DNA of 64,000 bases from Naasia lichenicola (lineage in GTDB: Bacteria; Actinomycetota; Actinomycetes; Actinomycetales; Microbacteriaceae): positions 744,001 through 808,000 of the forward strand of contig NZ_SSSM01000005.1 of assembly GCF_004801885.1 (NCBI RefSeq), written 5' to 3'. The notes beneath the pieces are model-generated. The model made no database searches. It was not told the origin of the DNA and saw only the letters and a list, made by a program, of their open reading frames with translations. A program made the translations under genes and the position numbers. Shown in pieces: positions 7,468-16,350 of the stretch. Position 1 is the stretch's first letter. Every line of letters starts with the position of its first letter.

Positions 7468-8529
7468 ATGCTCGGCGTATCGGCGACTGGAATAGCGGCT
7501 GCCCGACCCGTGGGCGCTCCGGGGAAGGGGCGCTACCGCCGATCGGGGCCGGTCCTGGCCTTCGCGATCCTCGGTGCCGGCGTCCTGATCGCCGCAGTGG
7601 TCAGCCTCATGCTCGGCAGCAACCTCATCGACCCTGTGTCCGTCGTCGGCCGGCTGGTCGACCCCGCGAGCGATGCCGGTGCCATCGTCTGGGGTTCGCG
7701 GGTGCCGCGGACGGTGCTCGGCCTGCTCGTCGGGTTCTGCCTCGGCATCGCCGGAGCCGTGATGCAGGGTCAGACCCGCAACCCGCTCGCCGACCCGGGG
7801 ATCTTCGGCGTCTCCGCGGGAGCGAGCCTGGCCGTCGTCGGCGGGATCTACGTCCTGGGCACCACCTCCGTCCTGGCGACGCTGTGGCTGGCACTGGCCG
7901 GAGCGGTGGTCGCCAGCATCCTCGTCTTCGCCATCGCGGCGATCGGCCGCGGCATCGCCAGCCCGGTCCCGCTCGCCATCGCGGGCTACGCGGTCTCGTC
8001 GCTGCTGATCGCCGTCACCAGCTATTTCGTGCTGGCGAATGAGACGACGCTCGCCGCCTATCGGATCTGGGTCGTCGGCGCCCTGTCGAGCAGGCAGCTC
8101 GCGGGCACCGAGCCCGTCGTCGCCTTCGCGGTGGTCGGCCTGATCTTCGCAGCGGCCAACGTCCGGTCGCTCAACAGCCTCTCGCTCGGCACCGAGCTCG
8201 CTCAAGGACTGGGGGAGAGCCTGCTGCGCGCCCGGCTGGTGGGCCTCGCCGCGATCACCCTGCTCACCGCGAGCGCCGTGGCCGTGACGGGGCCGATCGG
8301 CTTCGTGGGTCTGACGGCGCCGCACATCGCGCGGGCGCTCGTCGGCGGTGACCACTACCGGCTGCTGCCCGCCTCCGGCCTCGTCGGCGCGGTCGTGCTG
8401 CTGCTCTGCGACGTCGTCGGACGGATGATCGGCGGCACCTCGGAGGTCCCGTCTGGAGTAGTGCTGACCGTGCTCGGCGGCATCGTCTTCATCGTCATCG
8501 TGCGCCGCGGACGGATGGCGGCACTGTGA
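7468..8529 (+). CDS. siderophore-iron ABC transporter permease (FecCD family), first subunit
   Basis: A 353-residue protein with about nine to ten hydrophobic helices and FecCD landmarks: RVPRTVLGLLVGFCLGIAG, QTRNPLADPGIFGVSAGA, and GPIGFVGLTAPHIAR near the C-terminus, which touches the ATPase. It imports ferric siderophore across the membrane as a heterodimer with the next protein. An N-terminal extension of about 20 polar residues precedes the first helix. The stop overlaps the next start (GTGA). An iron box lies immediately upstream, so the operon should be on in iron starvation. A GTG at 7510 is an alternative start, but the box-to-ATG geometry at this gene matches that at 10564 and favours 7468. 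Confidence 0.93.
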   Translation: MLGVSATGIAAARPVGAPGKGRYRRSGPVLAFAILGAGVLIAAVVSLMLGSNLIDPVSVVGRLVDPASDAGAIVWGSRVPRTVLGLLVGFCLGIAGAVMQGQTRNPLADPGIFGVSAGASLAVVGGIYVLGTTSVLATLWLALAGAVVASILVFAIAAIGRGIASPVPLAIAGYAVSSLLIAVTSYFVLANETTLAAYRIWVVGALSSRQLAGTEPVVAFAVVGLIFAAANVRSLNSLSLGTELAQGLGESLLRARLVGLAAITLLTASAVAVTGPIGFVGLTAPHIARALVGGDHYRLLPASGLVGAVVLLLCDVVGRMIGGTSEVPSGVVLTVLGGIVFIVIVRRGRMAAL

Positions 8530-9638
8530 CCGGCACGGACGTTCGAGCGGATACGGCGGCACCCACCGCTGCTTCGCCGGGTAGGGGAGCACGGCGGCGG
8601 GAGCTGCGGATCCTGGGGCGCCGCATCGACCTGCAGGTCCTGGTCGTGACCGTCGTCGTGCTGGTCGTCGTCGTCTTCGTCGCGCTCCTCGGCATCGTCG
8701 CCGGGTCCTCCTCGCTGACCATCCCGGACGCGCTGCGCACCCTGCTGGGCGCAGGCACCGGCGCGGAGCAGCTCATCGTCTTCGAGCTGCGGCTGCCTCG
8801 CGTGGCAGGCGCACTCGTCGTCGGCTGCGCGCTCGGAATCGCCGGTGCCCTCACGCAGACGTTCGCCCGCAATCCGCTCGCCACCCCCGACATCATCGGC
8901 GTGACCTCCGGTGCCGCCTTCGGAGCCGTCGCGGTCATCGTCTTCTCCGGCGGCGTTTACGCCGTGGGAGCGGGAACGCTCTCGCTCGGAGTGCCGCTCG
9001 CCGCCACTCTGGGGGCGCTGATCACGGCCGCCATCGTCTACGGGCTGTCCTGGAAGGGCGGGGTCGACAGCTTCCGCCTCATCCTCATCGGCATCGGTGC
9101 CACCGCGACTCTGATGGGCCTGATCCGCTGGTTCATCGCCCGCGCGCAGCTGGTGGAGGCGGCGACCGCGTCCCAGTGGCTGGCCGGAAGCCTGTCGGGG
9201 ATCTCCTGGACCAGCGTGGTCCCGGTCGTGGTCGTGCTGCTGATCGTCACGCCGATCGCGATGACCCAGACCTTTGCGCTCGAGATCGGCCGACTCGGCG
9301 ACGACATGTCGACGGGCCTCGGAGTCGCTCTGCAGCGGCATCGGATCATCGTGATCGCCTGCGCGGTCGTGCTCGCCGCCGCCGCGGTCTCGGCGGCGGG
9401 GCCGATCGAGTTCATCGCCTTCGTGGCGCCGCAGATCGCCCGCCGCATCGCCGGCACCGGGCGGCCGCCCTTGCTGCTGTCCGGATTCATGGGCGCGCTC
9501 GTCGTGGTGGGCGCCGACCTGATCGCCCGTGCGCTGCTTCCGTCCCCGGTGCCGGTCGGCATCATCACCGCCATCGTCGGAGCGCCCTATCTGATCTGGC
9601 TGCTCACCCGACGCAAGGAGAGGGAGACACTCCGATGA
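8526..9638 (+). CDS. siderophore-iron ABC transporter permease (FecCD family), second subunit
   Basis: A 370-residue FecCD permease with a 40-residue cytoplasmic Arg-rich N-terminus, then helices and the signatures RLPRVAGALVVGCALGIAG, FARNPLATPDIIGVTSGA and GPIEFIAFVAPQIARR. It pairs with the 7468 product. The GTG start overlaps the preceding stop, and its own stop overlaps the ATPase ATG, so all three should be translated together in fixed ratio. Confidence 0.93.
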   Translation: MTGTDVRADTAAPTAASPGRGARRRELRILGRRIDLQVLVVTVVVLVVVVFVALLGIVAGSSSLTIPDALRTLLGAGTGAEQLIVFELRLPRVAGALVVGCALGIAGALTQTFARNPLATPDIIGVTSGAAFGAVAVIVFSGGVYAVGAGTLSLGVPLAATLGALITAAIVYGLSWKGGVDSFRLILIGIGATATLMGLIRWFIARAQLVEAATASQWLAGSLSGISWTSVVPVVVVLLIVTPIAMTQTFALEIGRLGDDMSTGLGVALQRHRIIVIACAVVLAAAAVSAAGPIEFIAFVAPQIARRIAGTGRPPLLLSGFMGALVVVGADLIARALLPSPVPVGIITAIVGAPYLIWLLTRRKERETLR

Positions 9639-10567
9639 CCGCAACGTCGCAGAACCCGACGCCCGCCAGCACGCCCGCCAGCACGACGGCCGACGACGGG
9701 ACCGATGGCCCGCAGGGCGCGCGCCCGGACGGGGTAGCGCTCCAGGCGCGGGCCATCACCCTGGCCTACGACAAGGCCGTGATCTTCGAGGGCCTGGACC
9801 TCAGCGTCGGGCAGGGCGAGATCACCACGCTGATCGGAGCGAACGGGAGCGGCAAGTCCACCATCCTCAAGGCCTTCGGCAGGCTGCTCAGCCCGACTGC
9901 CGGCACCATCGAGCTGCATGGGACGCCGATGCGGTCGCAGTCGGCCCGCGCCGTGGCGCGTCAGCTGGCGATCCTCCCGCAGAAGCCGCTCACCCCGACA
10001 GCGACCTCGGTGCGCGACCTCGTCTCGCGCGGACGGCACCCTCATCAGAGCCTCTGGCGTCCGTGGACCGCCGGGGACGCGGCGATCATCGACGCGGCGC
10101 TCGCCGCCACCGGACTGCTCGAGCTCGCCGACCGCGACGCCGGATCGCTCTCCGGAGGCCAGCTGCAGCGGGCCTGGATCGCTCTGGTGCTGGCGCAGGA
10201 GGCTCCGACCATCCTTCTCGATGAGCCGACCACCTTCCTCGACCTCAGCCATCAGCTCGACGTGCTGCGTCTCGTCCGCAGGATCAACCGAGAGCGCGGC
10301 TCCACCGTGGTGATGGTGCTGCACGATCTCAGCCTCGCCGCGCGGTTCTCGGATCGCCTCGTCGTCATCGGCCGGGGCCGGGTGCTGGCCGACGGGGCGC
10401 CATGGGATGTGCTCACCCCGGAGGTGCTGCACGATGCCTTCGATCTCGAGGCGCTTGTGATCGCCGATCCCGCAACCGGCACGCCGTTGGTCGTTCCGGT
10501 GGAATTCGAGACGGAGGAGGGCTCCGTGATGCGCTCGTTATTAGGTTCGGCTAACCTAACCTTGTGA
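9635..10567 (+). CDS. siderophore-iron ABC transporter ATP-binding protein (FecE/FepC family)
   Basis: A 310-residue ATPase with Walker A GANGSGKS, signature LSGGQLQRAW, Walker B TILLDEPTTFLDLSHQ and a switch His in VLHDLSLAARF. It energises the two permeases encoded before it. A 40-residue Thr/Pro/Ala-rich N-terminal tail precedes the domain. The last codons double as the regulatory DNA of the next gene: the iron box 10541-10559 encodes part of its C-terminal tail (LLGSANLTL), and its stop overlaps the next GTG. The C-terminus is thus shaped by an operator as well as by protein function. Confidence 0.93.
   Translation: MTATSQNPTPASTPASTTADDGTDGPQGARPDGVALQARAITLAYDKAVIFEGLDLSVGQGEITTLIGANGSGKSTILKAFGRLLSPTAGTIELHGTPMRSQSARAVARQLAILPQKPLTPTATSVRDLVSRGRHPHQSLWRPWTAGDAAIIDAALAATGLLELADRDAGSLSGGQLQRAWIALVLAQEAPTILLDEPTTFLDLSHQLDVLRLVRRINRERGSTVVMVLHDLSLAARFSDRLVVIGRGRVLADGAPWDVLTPEVLHDAFDLEALVIADPATGTPLVVPVEFETEEGSVMRSLLGSANLTL
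10541..10559 (+). promoter_or_regulatory. second DtxR/IdeR iron box, inside the ATPase coding sequence
   Basis: TTAGGTTCGGCTAACCTAA is a near-perfect DtxR box (one or two changes from consensus). TAACCT (10552-10557) inside it is a likely -10. The start GTG begins 12 bases after the first base of this -10, the same distance as at the 7445 box. The binding-protein gene therefore seems to have its own leaderless, iron-repressed promoter in addition to read-through. Confidence 0.87.
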
Positions 10568-11580
10568 ACCCAGCTCAGGCGCTGCGCCGCCCCGCCCGCA
10601 TCCTCGTCCCCCTGCTCGCCGCGACGCTCGCGCTCACGGCCTGCTCGTCCACCGGCTCACCCGCTGACACCAGCGACGCCGCCGCGGAAGGGGGATGGAG
10701 CTACACGGACGACACCGGGAAGACCGTCACCCTCGATGCCGCGCCGGAGCGGATCGCGAGCTACGCCGATTACGCGATCGGCCTGCTCAGCTATGACATC
10801 AGCCCGGTCGCCATCTTCGGCCGGGTCGACGTCGCGAGCGACTTCCGCTTCGACGACTACGACATCTCGGATGCCGCCATCGTCGGCAACTCGTACGGCG
10901 AGGTCGACCTGGAGGCGCTCGCGGAAGCGGCGCCCGACCTCATCGTGACGGGAATCTATCCGACCGACCGCGAGGGGACGCTCGACCTCGAGGGTCCGCT
11001 CTATGGCTTGGCGGACGCAGAGCAGCAGGCCCAGCTCGAGAAGATCGCCCCGATCGTCGCGATCGAGATCGGCGGCGACGGCCTCGAAGTGGTGGAGAGC
11101 ATGAACTCACTCGCCGAAGCCCTGGGTGCCAGCGATGAGGCGGTGGCAACGGCCAAGGAGGCGTTCGATGCCGCATCAGCGGACCTTCAGGCGGCGTCCG
11201 AGGAGACCGGCCTCGAAGTGACGCAGCTCTACGCGGATGCCGACGGCATCTACGTCGTCAAGCCGGAGGATGAGCCGGAGACCCAGCTCTACGGCCAGTT
11301 CGGCGTCGACTTCACGAACCTCAACCCCGATGGGGACTACTACTGGGACATCTACAGCTGGGAGAACGTCGGCCAGATGATGACCGGCGACGTCCTGCTG
11401 ACCAACATCGAGGGCTTCCAGCAGGAGGACCTCGCGGCGCAGCCGACCTTCGCCGACTCGCCAGCGCTCAAGGCCGGACAGGTGCACACCTGGCAGAGCG
11501 CGGCGCTCGATTACGCGTCGCAGGCGGCGCACATGGAGGAGCTCGCTGAGATCCTCCGCAGCTCGGTGAAGGTCTCCTGA
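10564..11580 (+). CDS. ferric-siderophore-binding lipoprotein (FecB/FepB family)
   Basis: A 338-residue substrate-binding protein. A lipoprotein signal with lipobox LTAC puts the modified Cys at residue 27. Then follows a Troα/PBP2-type domain (about 45-335) with YTDDTGKTVTLDAAPERIASY at its start, the usual opening of iron-complex binding proteins. It sits on the outer face of the membrane and delivers ferric siderophore to the permeases. GTG start at the end of an iron box; no ribosome site. No siderophore synthesis genes are nearby, so it may scavenge its own or foreign siderophores. Confidence 0.93.
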   Translation: MNPAQALRRPARILVPLLAATLALTACSSTGSPADTSDAAAEGGWSYTDDTGKTVTLDAAPERIASYADYAIGLLSYDISPVAIFGRVDVASDFRFDDYDISDAAIVGNSYGEVDLEALAEAAPDLIVTGIYPTDREGTLDLEGPLYGLADAEQQAQLEKIAPIVAIEIGGDGLEVVESMNSLAEALGASDEAVATAKEAFDAASADLQAASEETGLEVTQLYADADGIYVVKPEDEPETQLYGQFGVDFTNLNPDGDYYWDIYSWENVGQMMTGDVLLTNIEGFQQEDLAAQPTFADSPALKAGQVHTWQSAALDYASQAAHMEELAEILRSSVKVS

Positions 11581-11607
11581 CCGACGCTCTCTCGTGAACG
11601 GCCCGGA

Positions 11608-11637
11608 GGGCCCCGAAGCTTCATGACTTCGGGGCCC
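11608..11637 (+). terminator. terminator-like hairpin after the iron transport operon
   Basis: A perfect 11-bp GC-rich stem (11608-11618 with 11627-11637) and an 8-nt loop lie 28 bases past the binding-protein stop. Only two T residues follow, as is common for GC-rich terminators. Confidence 0.75.
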
Positions 11638-11703
11638 TTCGGCGTCCCGCGACATCGGTCGGAGTCCGACCATGCCCAGGGATACATTGGGTCTGCCATG
11701 GTG

Positions 11704-11739
11704 GTTCGCACTACCAAGTAATATAGTTCGTGATACCAA
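11704..11739 (+). promoter_or_regulatory. MarR-gene promoter with direct-repeat operator
   Basis: Two 14-base direct repeats, gttcgcactaccaa (11704-11717) and gttcgtgataccaa (11726-11739), start 22 bp apart, about two helical turns. A TAATAT -10 (11719-11724) lies between them. An ccaattgg palindrome follows just before the ribosome site. This short AT-rich patch looks like an autoregulatory operator for the MarR protein. Confidence 0.5.
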
Positions 11740-11755
11740 CCAATTGGGGGAGATC

Positions 11756-12193
11756 ATGGCGCAATACGAACCCACCGATGACCGACTCGTCATGGACAAG
11801 CTCGTCGAGGCGTCCTTCCGGATCACCGGCATGCTGACCCGCCTAGCGGCCGCGAACGATCTCTCGCTCACCCAGCTGCGGGTGCTCGCGATCCTGCGCG
11901 GCCGTCGACCGCGAATGGCGGGAATCGCGCAGGAGCTCGGCCTGGATCGCTCGACCCTCACCGGTCTCGTCGACCGAGCGGTCACTCGCGGCCTAATCGA
12001 GCGGATGGGGGATCCTGACGATGGCCGGATCGTCTATCTGGCCCTGACCGACGTTGGTCGGGACCTGGCGGACCGGCTCTCCTTCGAGATGTCCGACGCG
12101 GTCTCGGCGCTGACCGGACTCCTGGGCGGCGCCGAGCGCGCGGATCTGCTCTATCTCCTCCGCCGCATGCTCGATCCAGAGCCCGAGCTCTGA
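11756..12193 (+). CDS. MarR-family transcriptional regulator
   Basis: A 145-residue winged-helix regulator. The HTH is at about 45-75 (LSLTQLRVLAILRGRRPRMAGIAQELGLDRSTLTGLVDRA) and the wing is GDPDDGRIVYLALT. MarR dimers bind palindromic or repeat operators and release them on binding phenolic or oxidant ligands. ATG start after GGGGGAGA. Candidate operators lie directly upstream, so autorepression is likely. The next gene downstream, past a palindromic repeat, encodes a hydrolase that may be a target. Confidence 0.9.
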   Translation: MAQYEPTDDRLVMDKLVEASFRITGMLTRLAAANDLSLTQLRVLAILRGRRPRMAGIAQELGLDRSTLTGLVDRAVTRGLIERMGDPDDGRIVYLALTDVGRDLADRLSFEMSDAVSALTGLLGGAERADLLYLLRRMLDPEPEL

Positions 12194-12209
12194 AGGCTTC
12201 CCACCGGGT

Positions 12210-12264
12210 GAGAAGCCGAAGAGTGCGGGAATGGCGGCCGCGTGACCGCATTCTTCGGCTTCTC
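12210..12264 (+). repeat. 55-bp palindromic repeat, family 1, copy A
   Basis: Arms of 19 bp (12210-12228 and 12246-12264, 18 of 19 paired) surround a 17-nt centre. The 5' arm gagaagccgaagagtgcgg differs at one base from copies at 35583, 43107 and 49644. It begins 17 bases after the MarR stop codon. Confidence 0.85.
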
Positions 12265-12304
12265 GGCGTTCGCCAGGCGTGTGCCGACGCGGCAAGCTGA
12301 TCTC

Positions 12305-13102
12305 ATGCCCTACGTCGACACCCGCGGCGTGTCCGCCTACTACGACGTGACCGGCGAAGGTGAGCCGGTCGTCTTCCTGCACGGCGGGTTCTGCTCCGCG
12401 GAGGTCATGCGGACGCTGTCCGAGCAGCTGCGCGGGTATGCCGTGCTGGCTCCCGAACGGCCGGCGCATGGGCGCACGCCCGACCGGCCCGGACCGTTCC
12501 ACTATGCCGACGGAGTGGCCGACACGGTCGTCGTGCTGGATGCGCTCGGATGGGATTCGGTCCACGTGCTGGGCTTCAGCGACGGCGCGGCCGTCGGCCT
12601 GCTGCTTGCGCTGGAGCATCCCGGTCGCGTGCGGTCGCTCGTGCACATCAGCGGCAACATCAGCACCGGTGCCGACGTCTATCGGGCCGCGGACGATCCC
12701 ACGGTCACGCTGCCGGAGGAGCAGTGGGACCGGATCGCCGCCGAGAACGCGCGACTCTCCCCGCACGCCGCCGAGAACGCCGCCGACATCTCCCAGCGGA
12801 TCACGCAGATGTGGGAGACCGAGCCGAACATCGATCCCGCGGCGCTGGCGGAGCTCTCTATGCCGGTGCTCGTGATGGCGGGCGACAGCGATGTCATCGC
12901 CCTCGAGCACACGACTCTCATCCATCGCAGCATCCCGCAGTCGCGGCTGGCCATCGTCCCCGCATCCACTCACATGCTCGTCCGCGAGCGTCCCGCGCTC
13001 ATCGGCCTGATGCTGCAGGAGTTCTTCGACGGCGTGGAAGCGACCGCCCGATCGGCGGATCGACCGGCGGATCGACCGGCGGATCGGCCCCTCGAGGTCT
13101 AG
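12305..13102 (+). CDS. alpha/beta hydrolase
   Basis: A 265-residue hydrolase with HGG oxyanion motif near residue 28, nucleophile Ser in GFSDGA (about 100), Asp in AGDSDVIA and His in ASTHML. The architecture suits an esterase or haloperoxidase-like enzyme; substrate unknown. The C-terminus ends in a run of ADRP units produced by a 12-bp tandem repeat (about 13057-13088), so tail length may vary between strains. Its TAG shares the sequence CTAG with the stop of the convergent DoxX-like gene. Confidence 0.87.
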   Translation: MPYVDTRGVSAYYDVTGEGEPVVFLHGGFCSAEVMRTLSEQLRGYAVLAPERPAHGRTPDRPGPFHYADGVADTVVVLDALGWDSVHVLGFSDGAAVGLLLALEHPGRVRSLVHISGNISTGADVYRAADDPTVTLPEEQWDRIAAENARLSPHAAENAADISQRITQMWETEPNIDPAALAELSMPVLVMAGDSDVIALEHTTLIHRSIPQSRLAIVPASTHMLVRERPALIGLMLQEFFDGVEATARSADRPADRPADRPLEV

Positions 13103-13464
13103 AGCCAGATCGTGGACAGGATGAGGGTGGCGACCGGTAGAGCGAACGCCAGCGCGTTGAAGCCGAGCAGCCTGGCCTCGCCGCGAGCCAGATGGAAGAC
13201 GATCGCGCCGATCTGGACGACCACGAGGCCGAGTGCCGCGACGAACGCGAGGGCCGGCGCGATGCCGGTCAGCGGGGGCAGAATCAGGCCGATCGCGCCG
13301 AGCACCTCGACGATTCCGATGGCGCGCACGATCGGCATCCGCGCGGTCGCCACCCACGTCATCATCTGCTGCAGCTGCTCGCGAGAGCGCACGATCTTGA
13401 TCCCGCCGGAGAAGAGGTAGAGCGCGGAGGTCAGGCCGGCGACGATCCAGTACGCGATGAGCAC
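13099..13464 (-). CDS. DoxX-like integral membrane protein
   Basis: A 121-residue protein with four predicted helices (IAYWIVAGLTSALYLFSGGIKI at the N-terminus; GIVEVLGAIGLILPPLTGIAP; FVAALGLVVVQIGAIVFHL; and ALPVATLILSTIWL). The pattern matches the DoxX/DoxX-like family of small membrane proteins, some linked to thiol or redox homeostasis. Its stop codon overlaps the stop of the convergent hydrolase within a single CTAG. Confidence 0.8.
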   Translation of the reverse strand: MLIAYWIVAGLTSALYLFSGGIKIVRSREQLQQMMTWVATARMPIVRAIGIVEVLGAIGLILPPLTGIAPALAFVAALGLVVVQIGAIVFHLARGEARLLGFNALAFALPVATLILSTIWL

Positions 13465-13574
13465 GGTTCCCCATGATGGCCGAAACCGAGGTCCATCCCG
13501 ACCGCTGCGGGGCGCGGCGGATCGGCGGCATCGAAGAGTGGCCCTCCTGGCCTTCGGGTGACAGGGTTGAGCGG

Positions 13575-14156
13575 GTGGCCACCATCGTGCTGTTCCATTC
13601 CGTGCTCGGCGTGCGACAGGGGGAGCGGGACGCCTCGGCCCGGCTGAGCGCCGAGGGACACACCGTGCTCGTGCCGGATCTGTACGACGGACCGGTCTTC
13701 GACAGCTACAAGCGGGCGATGGGCTTCGCGAGCGTGCTGGGAGACGAGAAGCTGGGCGGCCGGGCGCTGGCCGCCGTCGCCGATCTGCCCGACGGCTTCA
13801 TCGTCGGCGGCTTCTCCCAGGGCTCGTCCGTGGCCTACGGAGTGGCGACTCAGCGCCGGGTCGGAGCGCTTCTCCAGTTCGCCGGCGTCAACCTGCTCGA
13901 GTGGTTCGGTGCCGATGCGGCCCTGCCGGCAGGCCTCGACGGGCAGGCGCACTTCATGACCGACGACTCCTTCCGCGAGCCTCAGTTCGAGGAGCAGGCG
14001 ATCGCCGACGTCGCGAAGGGCGGCGGGCGCCTCGAGGTGTTCGAGTATCCGGGCACCGGACACCTGTTCACCGATCCGACCCTGCCGGACGAGTACGACG
14101 CCGAGGCGACCGAGCTCATGTGGTCGCGGGTGCTTCCCTTCGTGGCCGCCCACTGA
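13575..14156 (+). CDS. dienelactone-hydrolase family protein
   Basis: A 193-residue alpha/beta hydrolase of the DLH type. The nucleophile elbow is GFSQGS (Ser where classic dienelactone hydrolase has Cys), His in GTGHLF and an Asp between them. Early motif LFHSVLGVRQGE and VPDLYDG fit the family. I chose GTG 13575 because the domain begins at once (VATIVLFHS); the frame is open up to 13473, which would add 34 residues with no domain. It probably hydrolyses a small ester or lactone. Confidence 0.8.
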   Translation: MATIVLFHSVLGVRQGERDASARLSAEGHTVLVPDLYDGPVFDSYKRAMGFASVLGDEKLGGRALAAVADLPDGFIVGGFSQGSSVAYGVATQRRVGALLQFAGVNLLEWFGADAALPAGLDGQAHFMTDDSFREPQFEEQAIADVAKGGGRLEVFEYPGTGHLFTDPTLPDEYDAEATELMWSRVLPFVAAH

Positions 14157-14188
14157 TCGGAAAGTCGGTTCACGGTAGATGGGGTGAA

Positions 14189-14224
14189 GTGGCGCGCGCC
14201 GCGTTGGCATGGGACGCGCGCCAC
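14189..14224. terminator. bidirectional terminator-like hairpin
   Basis: A perfect 10-bp inverted repeat (14189-14198 with 14215-14224, gtggcgcgcg) sits between the convergent hydrolase and GH2 genes. It can act in both directions; no T-run. Confidence 0.65.
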
Positions 14225-14227
14225 GGC

Positions 14228-16345
14228 TCAGAGAGCGGCCGAACGGGCGCCGCGGCGGTTGGGCGGCTCTATCGGCGCTGCATCCACAAAGGTCCGCGCC
14301 AGCATCTCGCCGTCGGGTGATGTCAGCCAGATGAGCAGCCGGGCGGGACCACCCGGTGGCTGGATCGCGACCTCGACAGCATCCGACACTGCGAACGGAT
14401 GAGCCGTCACCTGCTCTGACGAAGCATCGGCTTTCAGCATTGCCATCGTCGCGAAGGGTCTCCCCGACTCCACCCATGCCACGTGGATCTCGCCGGTGAC
14501 CGCATCGCGACCATGATGCGAGACCCGCACGCCGATCGTCGACGGGGATTCCGGCACGTCGATGTCCGCCCCTGCCCGTGCCGGAACGAGGTCCACGATG
14601 AGCACTGTCGAGGCGTTGCTGTCGGCCGGGGCCAGCCCGCCCCAGTCCTTGCGCCGCCGGTCCGAAGCGACCAGTCCAGCGGCCTCGTGTTCGACGTCGG
14701 CGAGCTCCGTATAGACGTATCCGGCGAACCGGTCATGTCTGCGAAGCTCCTGTGTCTGCCAGCGCACATGCCATGCCCGCTCCAGGCTGGTGAAGCCCTC
14801 GCCGAACTCGCTGTTGAGGATCGGCTTGCCGGTACGCGGGAACTCCTCGGACCCGTAGAGGCTCTTGTCCACGACGAAGTCCGGCCCGAGCTTCACCGGC
14901 CACTCGTGCTCCCGGCCCGCGGCGAGGTCGGCGACATGCCGCGCCCAGATAGCGGGGTCCGGCTCGTAGTAATGCCAGTCGACCAAGTCGGACCGCACGT
15001 GCGCCCAGCCTGAATTCTCCACGATGGGGCGCGTGCGGTCGATCTCCGCGAGCACGTCATAGGCGTGCGCTGCCGCCGCTGCGCGGTCGCGGCTGCCCGG
15101 GATGTCCCAGTCGAGGCCCCACTCTTCGTTGTAGAGACCCCAGACGATGATCGACGGGTGGTTGCCGTCGCGCTCGACCATCGGAACGATCTGGGCTTCG
15201 AACGCCGCTGCGGCCTCTTCGCTGAAGCGGCTGGGGCAGGCGGGCTCCGCCCAGACGAGCATGCCCAGCCGGTCCGCATGGTGCAGCCAGCGCGGCTCCT
15301 CGAACTTGAGGTGCTTGCGGACGAGATTGAAGCCGAACTCGCGTGCCAGCTGAAGGTCGCCGACGAGTGCGTCGTCATCGGGGGCGGTCAGGCCTGTGTC
15401 AGGCCAGTAGCCCTGATCGAGCACACCGCGCATGTAGAAGCGCTCGCCGTTGAGGTAGAGCTCTTCGCCGCGCACCTCGATCGTGCGCAGTCCGGTGCTG
15501 GCAATGACGCGGTCAGTCGATCCGCCGACCTCTGTGATGATCTCCACCCGGTACAGGTACGGGTCGGTCGGTGACCAGACGCGCGGAGTCCTCAGCTCGA
15601 GGCGTCCGGACGCCAGCCCGCCCGCGTCCGTGGTCAGTGTGACGGCGACGTCCTCGATGCGCGCGGTGACTGCAGCACCGGCCACCGCATCGCCGGCCAG
15701 ACGGACTGACACGTCGATGCCGGTCCGCGAGTCGCCTCGCAGCTCGACGAGCTCGGCGTAGGTGCGGCCGCGAGCCTCGATCCAGACGCTCTGCCAGATT
15801 CCGGACGTCGGGGTGAAGGAGACGCCGTCGTAATCGTCTCGAGGCACTGACCGCTGCTTGCCATGAATCAGCGAGCGCTTGTCGGCGGGTGCCTCGACCT
15901 CGACGACCAGCTCCGCGTCACGACCCGGCGTCACATGGTCCGTGATGTCGATCTCAAAGGATGTGTAGCCGCCCACATGCTCGCCGACGAGGCGCCCATC
16001 GATCGAGACGATGGCTCGATGCCAGACGGCCCCGAAGGACAGCACGATCCGCGATCCCGCCCATGACGAAGGCGTGGAGATCGAGCGTCTGTAGGTCGCT
16101 CGTTCGAGCCACGTCCGTGAGATTCCCGACGCCTCTGTCTCCCAAGCGAAGGGGACGACGATGGAGGCGGTGCCGTCGATGCTCTCGAAGTCCCATGTCC
16201 CGTTCAGGCACAGCCAGCGATCCGAGCGGTCCATATCGGGCCGCGGGTACTCGGAGCGCGGAATCCCAGAAGGCCCGGAAGGCTGCAGTTCGGTGTCATC
16301 GGTTGAATCGATCGACGATGCGGTCGAGTCGGCAGTCAGAGTCAT
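14228..16345 (-). CDS. glycoside hydrolase family 2 enzyme
   Basis: A 705-residue exo-glycosidase of the beta-galactosidase/beta-glucuronidase/beta-mannosidase family. In order: an N-terminal jelly-roll sugar-binding domain (about 40-200, GTWDFESIDG, VPFAWE), an Ig-like domain (about 210-320), then the TIM barrel. The barrel has the acid/base Glu407 in YNEEWG and nucleophile Glu513 in NSEFGEG. A short C-terminal beta domain ends the protein. No signal peptide is seen, so it acts in the cytoplasm on imported oligosaccharides. It is the last gene of the LacI-controlled operon, five bases after the permease stop. Substrate (galactoside, glucuronide or other) cannot be fixed from these motifs. 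Confidence 0.92.
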   Translation of the reverse strand: MTLTADSTASSIDSTDDTELQPSGPSGIPRSEYPRPDMDRSDRWLCLNGTWDFESIDGTASIVVPFAWETEASGISRTWLERATYRRSISTPSSWAGSRIVLSFGAVWHRAIVSIDGRLVGEHVGGYTSFEIDITDHVTPGRDAELVVEVEAPADKRSLIHGKQRSVPRDDYDGVSFTPTSGIWQSVWIEARGRTYAELVELRGDSRTGIDVSVRLAGDAVAGAAVTARIEDVAVTLTTDAGGLASGRLELRTPRVWSPTDPYLYRVEIITEVGGSTDRVIASTGLRTIEVRGEELYLNGERFYMRGVLDQGYWPDTGLTAPDDDALVGDLQLAREFGFNLVRKHLKFEEPRWLHHADRLGMLVWAEPACPSRFSEEAAAAFEAQIVPMVERDGNHPSIIVWGLYNEEWGLDWDIPGSRDRAAAAAHAYDVLAEIDRTRPIVENSGWAHVRSDLVDWHYYEPDPAIWARHVADLAAGREHEWPVKLGPDFVVDKSLYGSEEFPRTGKPILNSEFGEGFTSLERAWHVRWQTQELRRHDRFAGYVYTELADVEHEAAGLVASDRRRKDWGGLAPADSNASTVLIVDLVPARAGADIDVPESPSTIGVRVSHHGRDAVTGEIHVAWVESGRPFATMAMLKADASSEQVTAHPFAVSDAVEVAIQPPGGPARLLIWLTSPDGEMLARTFVDAAPIEPPNRRGARSAAL

Positions 16346-16350
16346 GCGGT

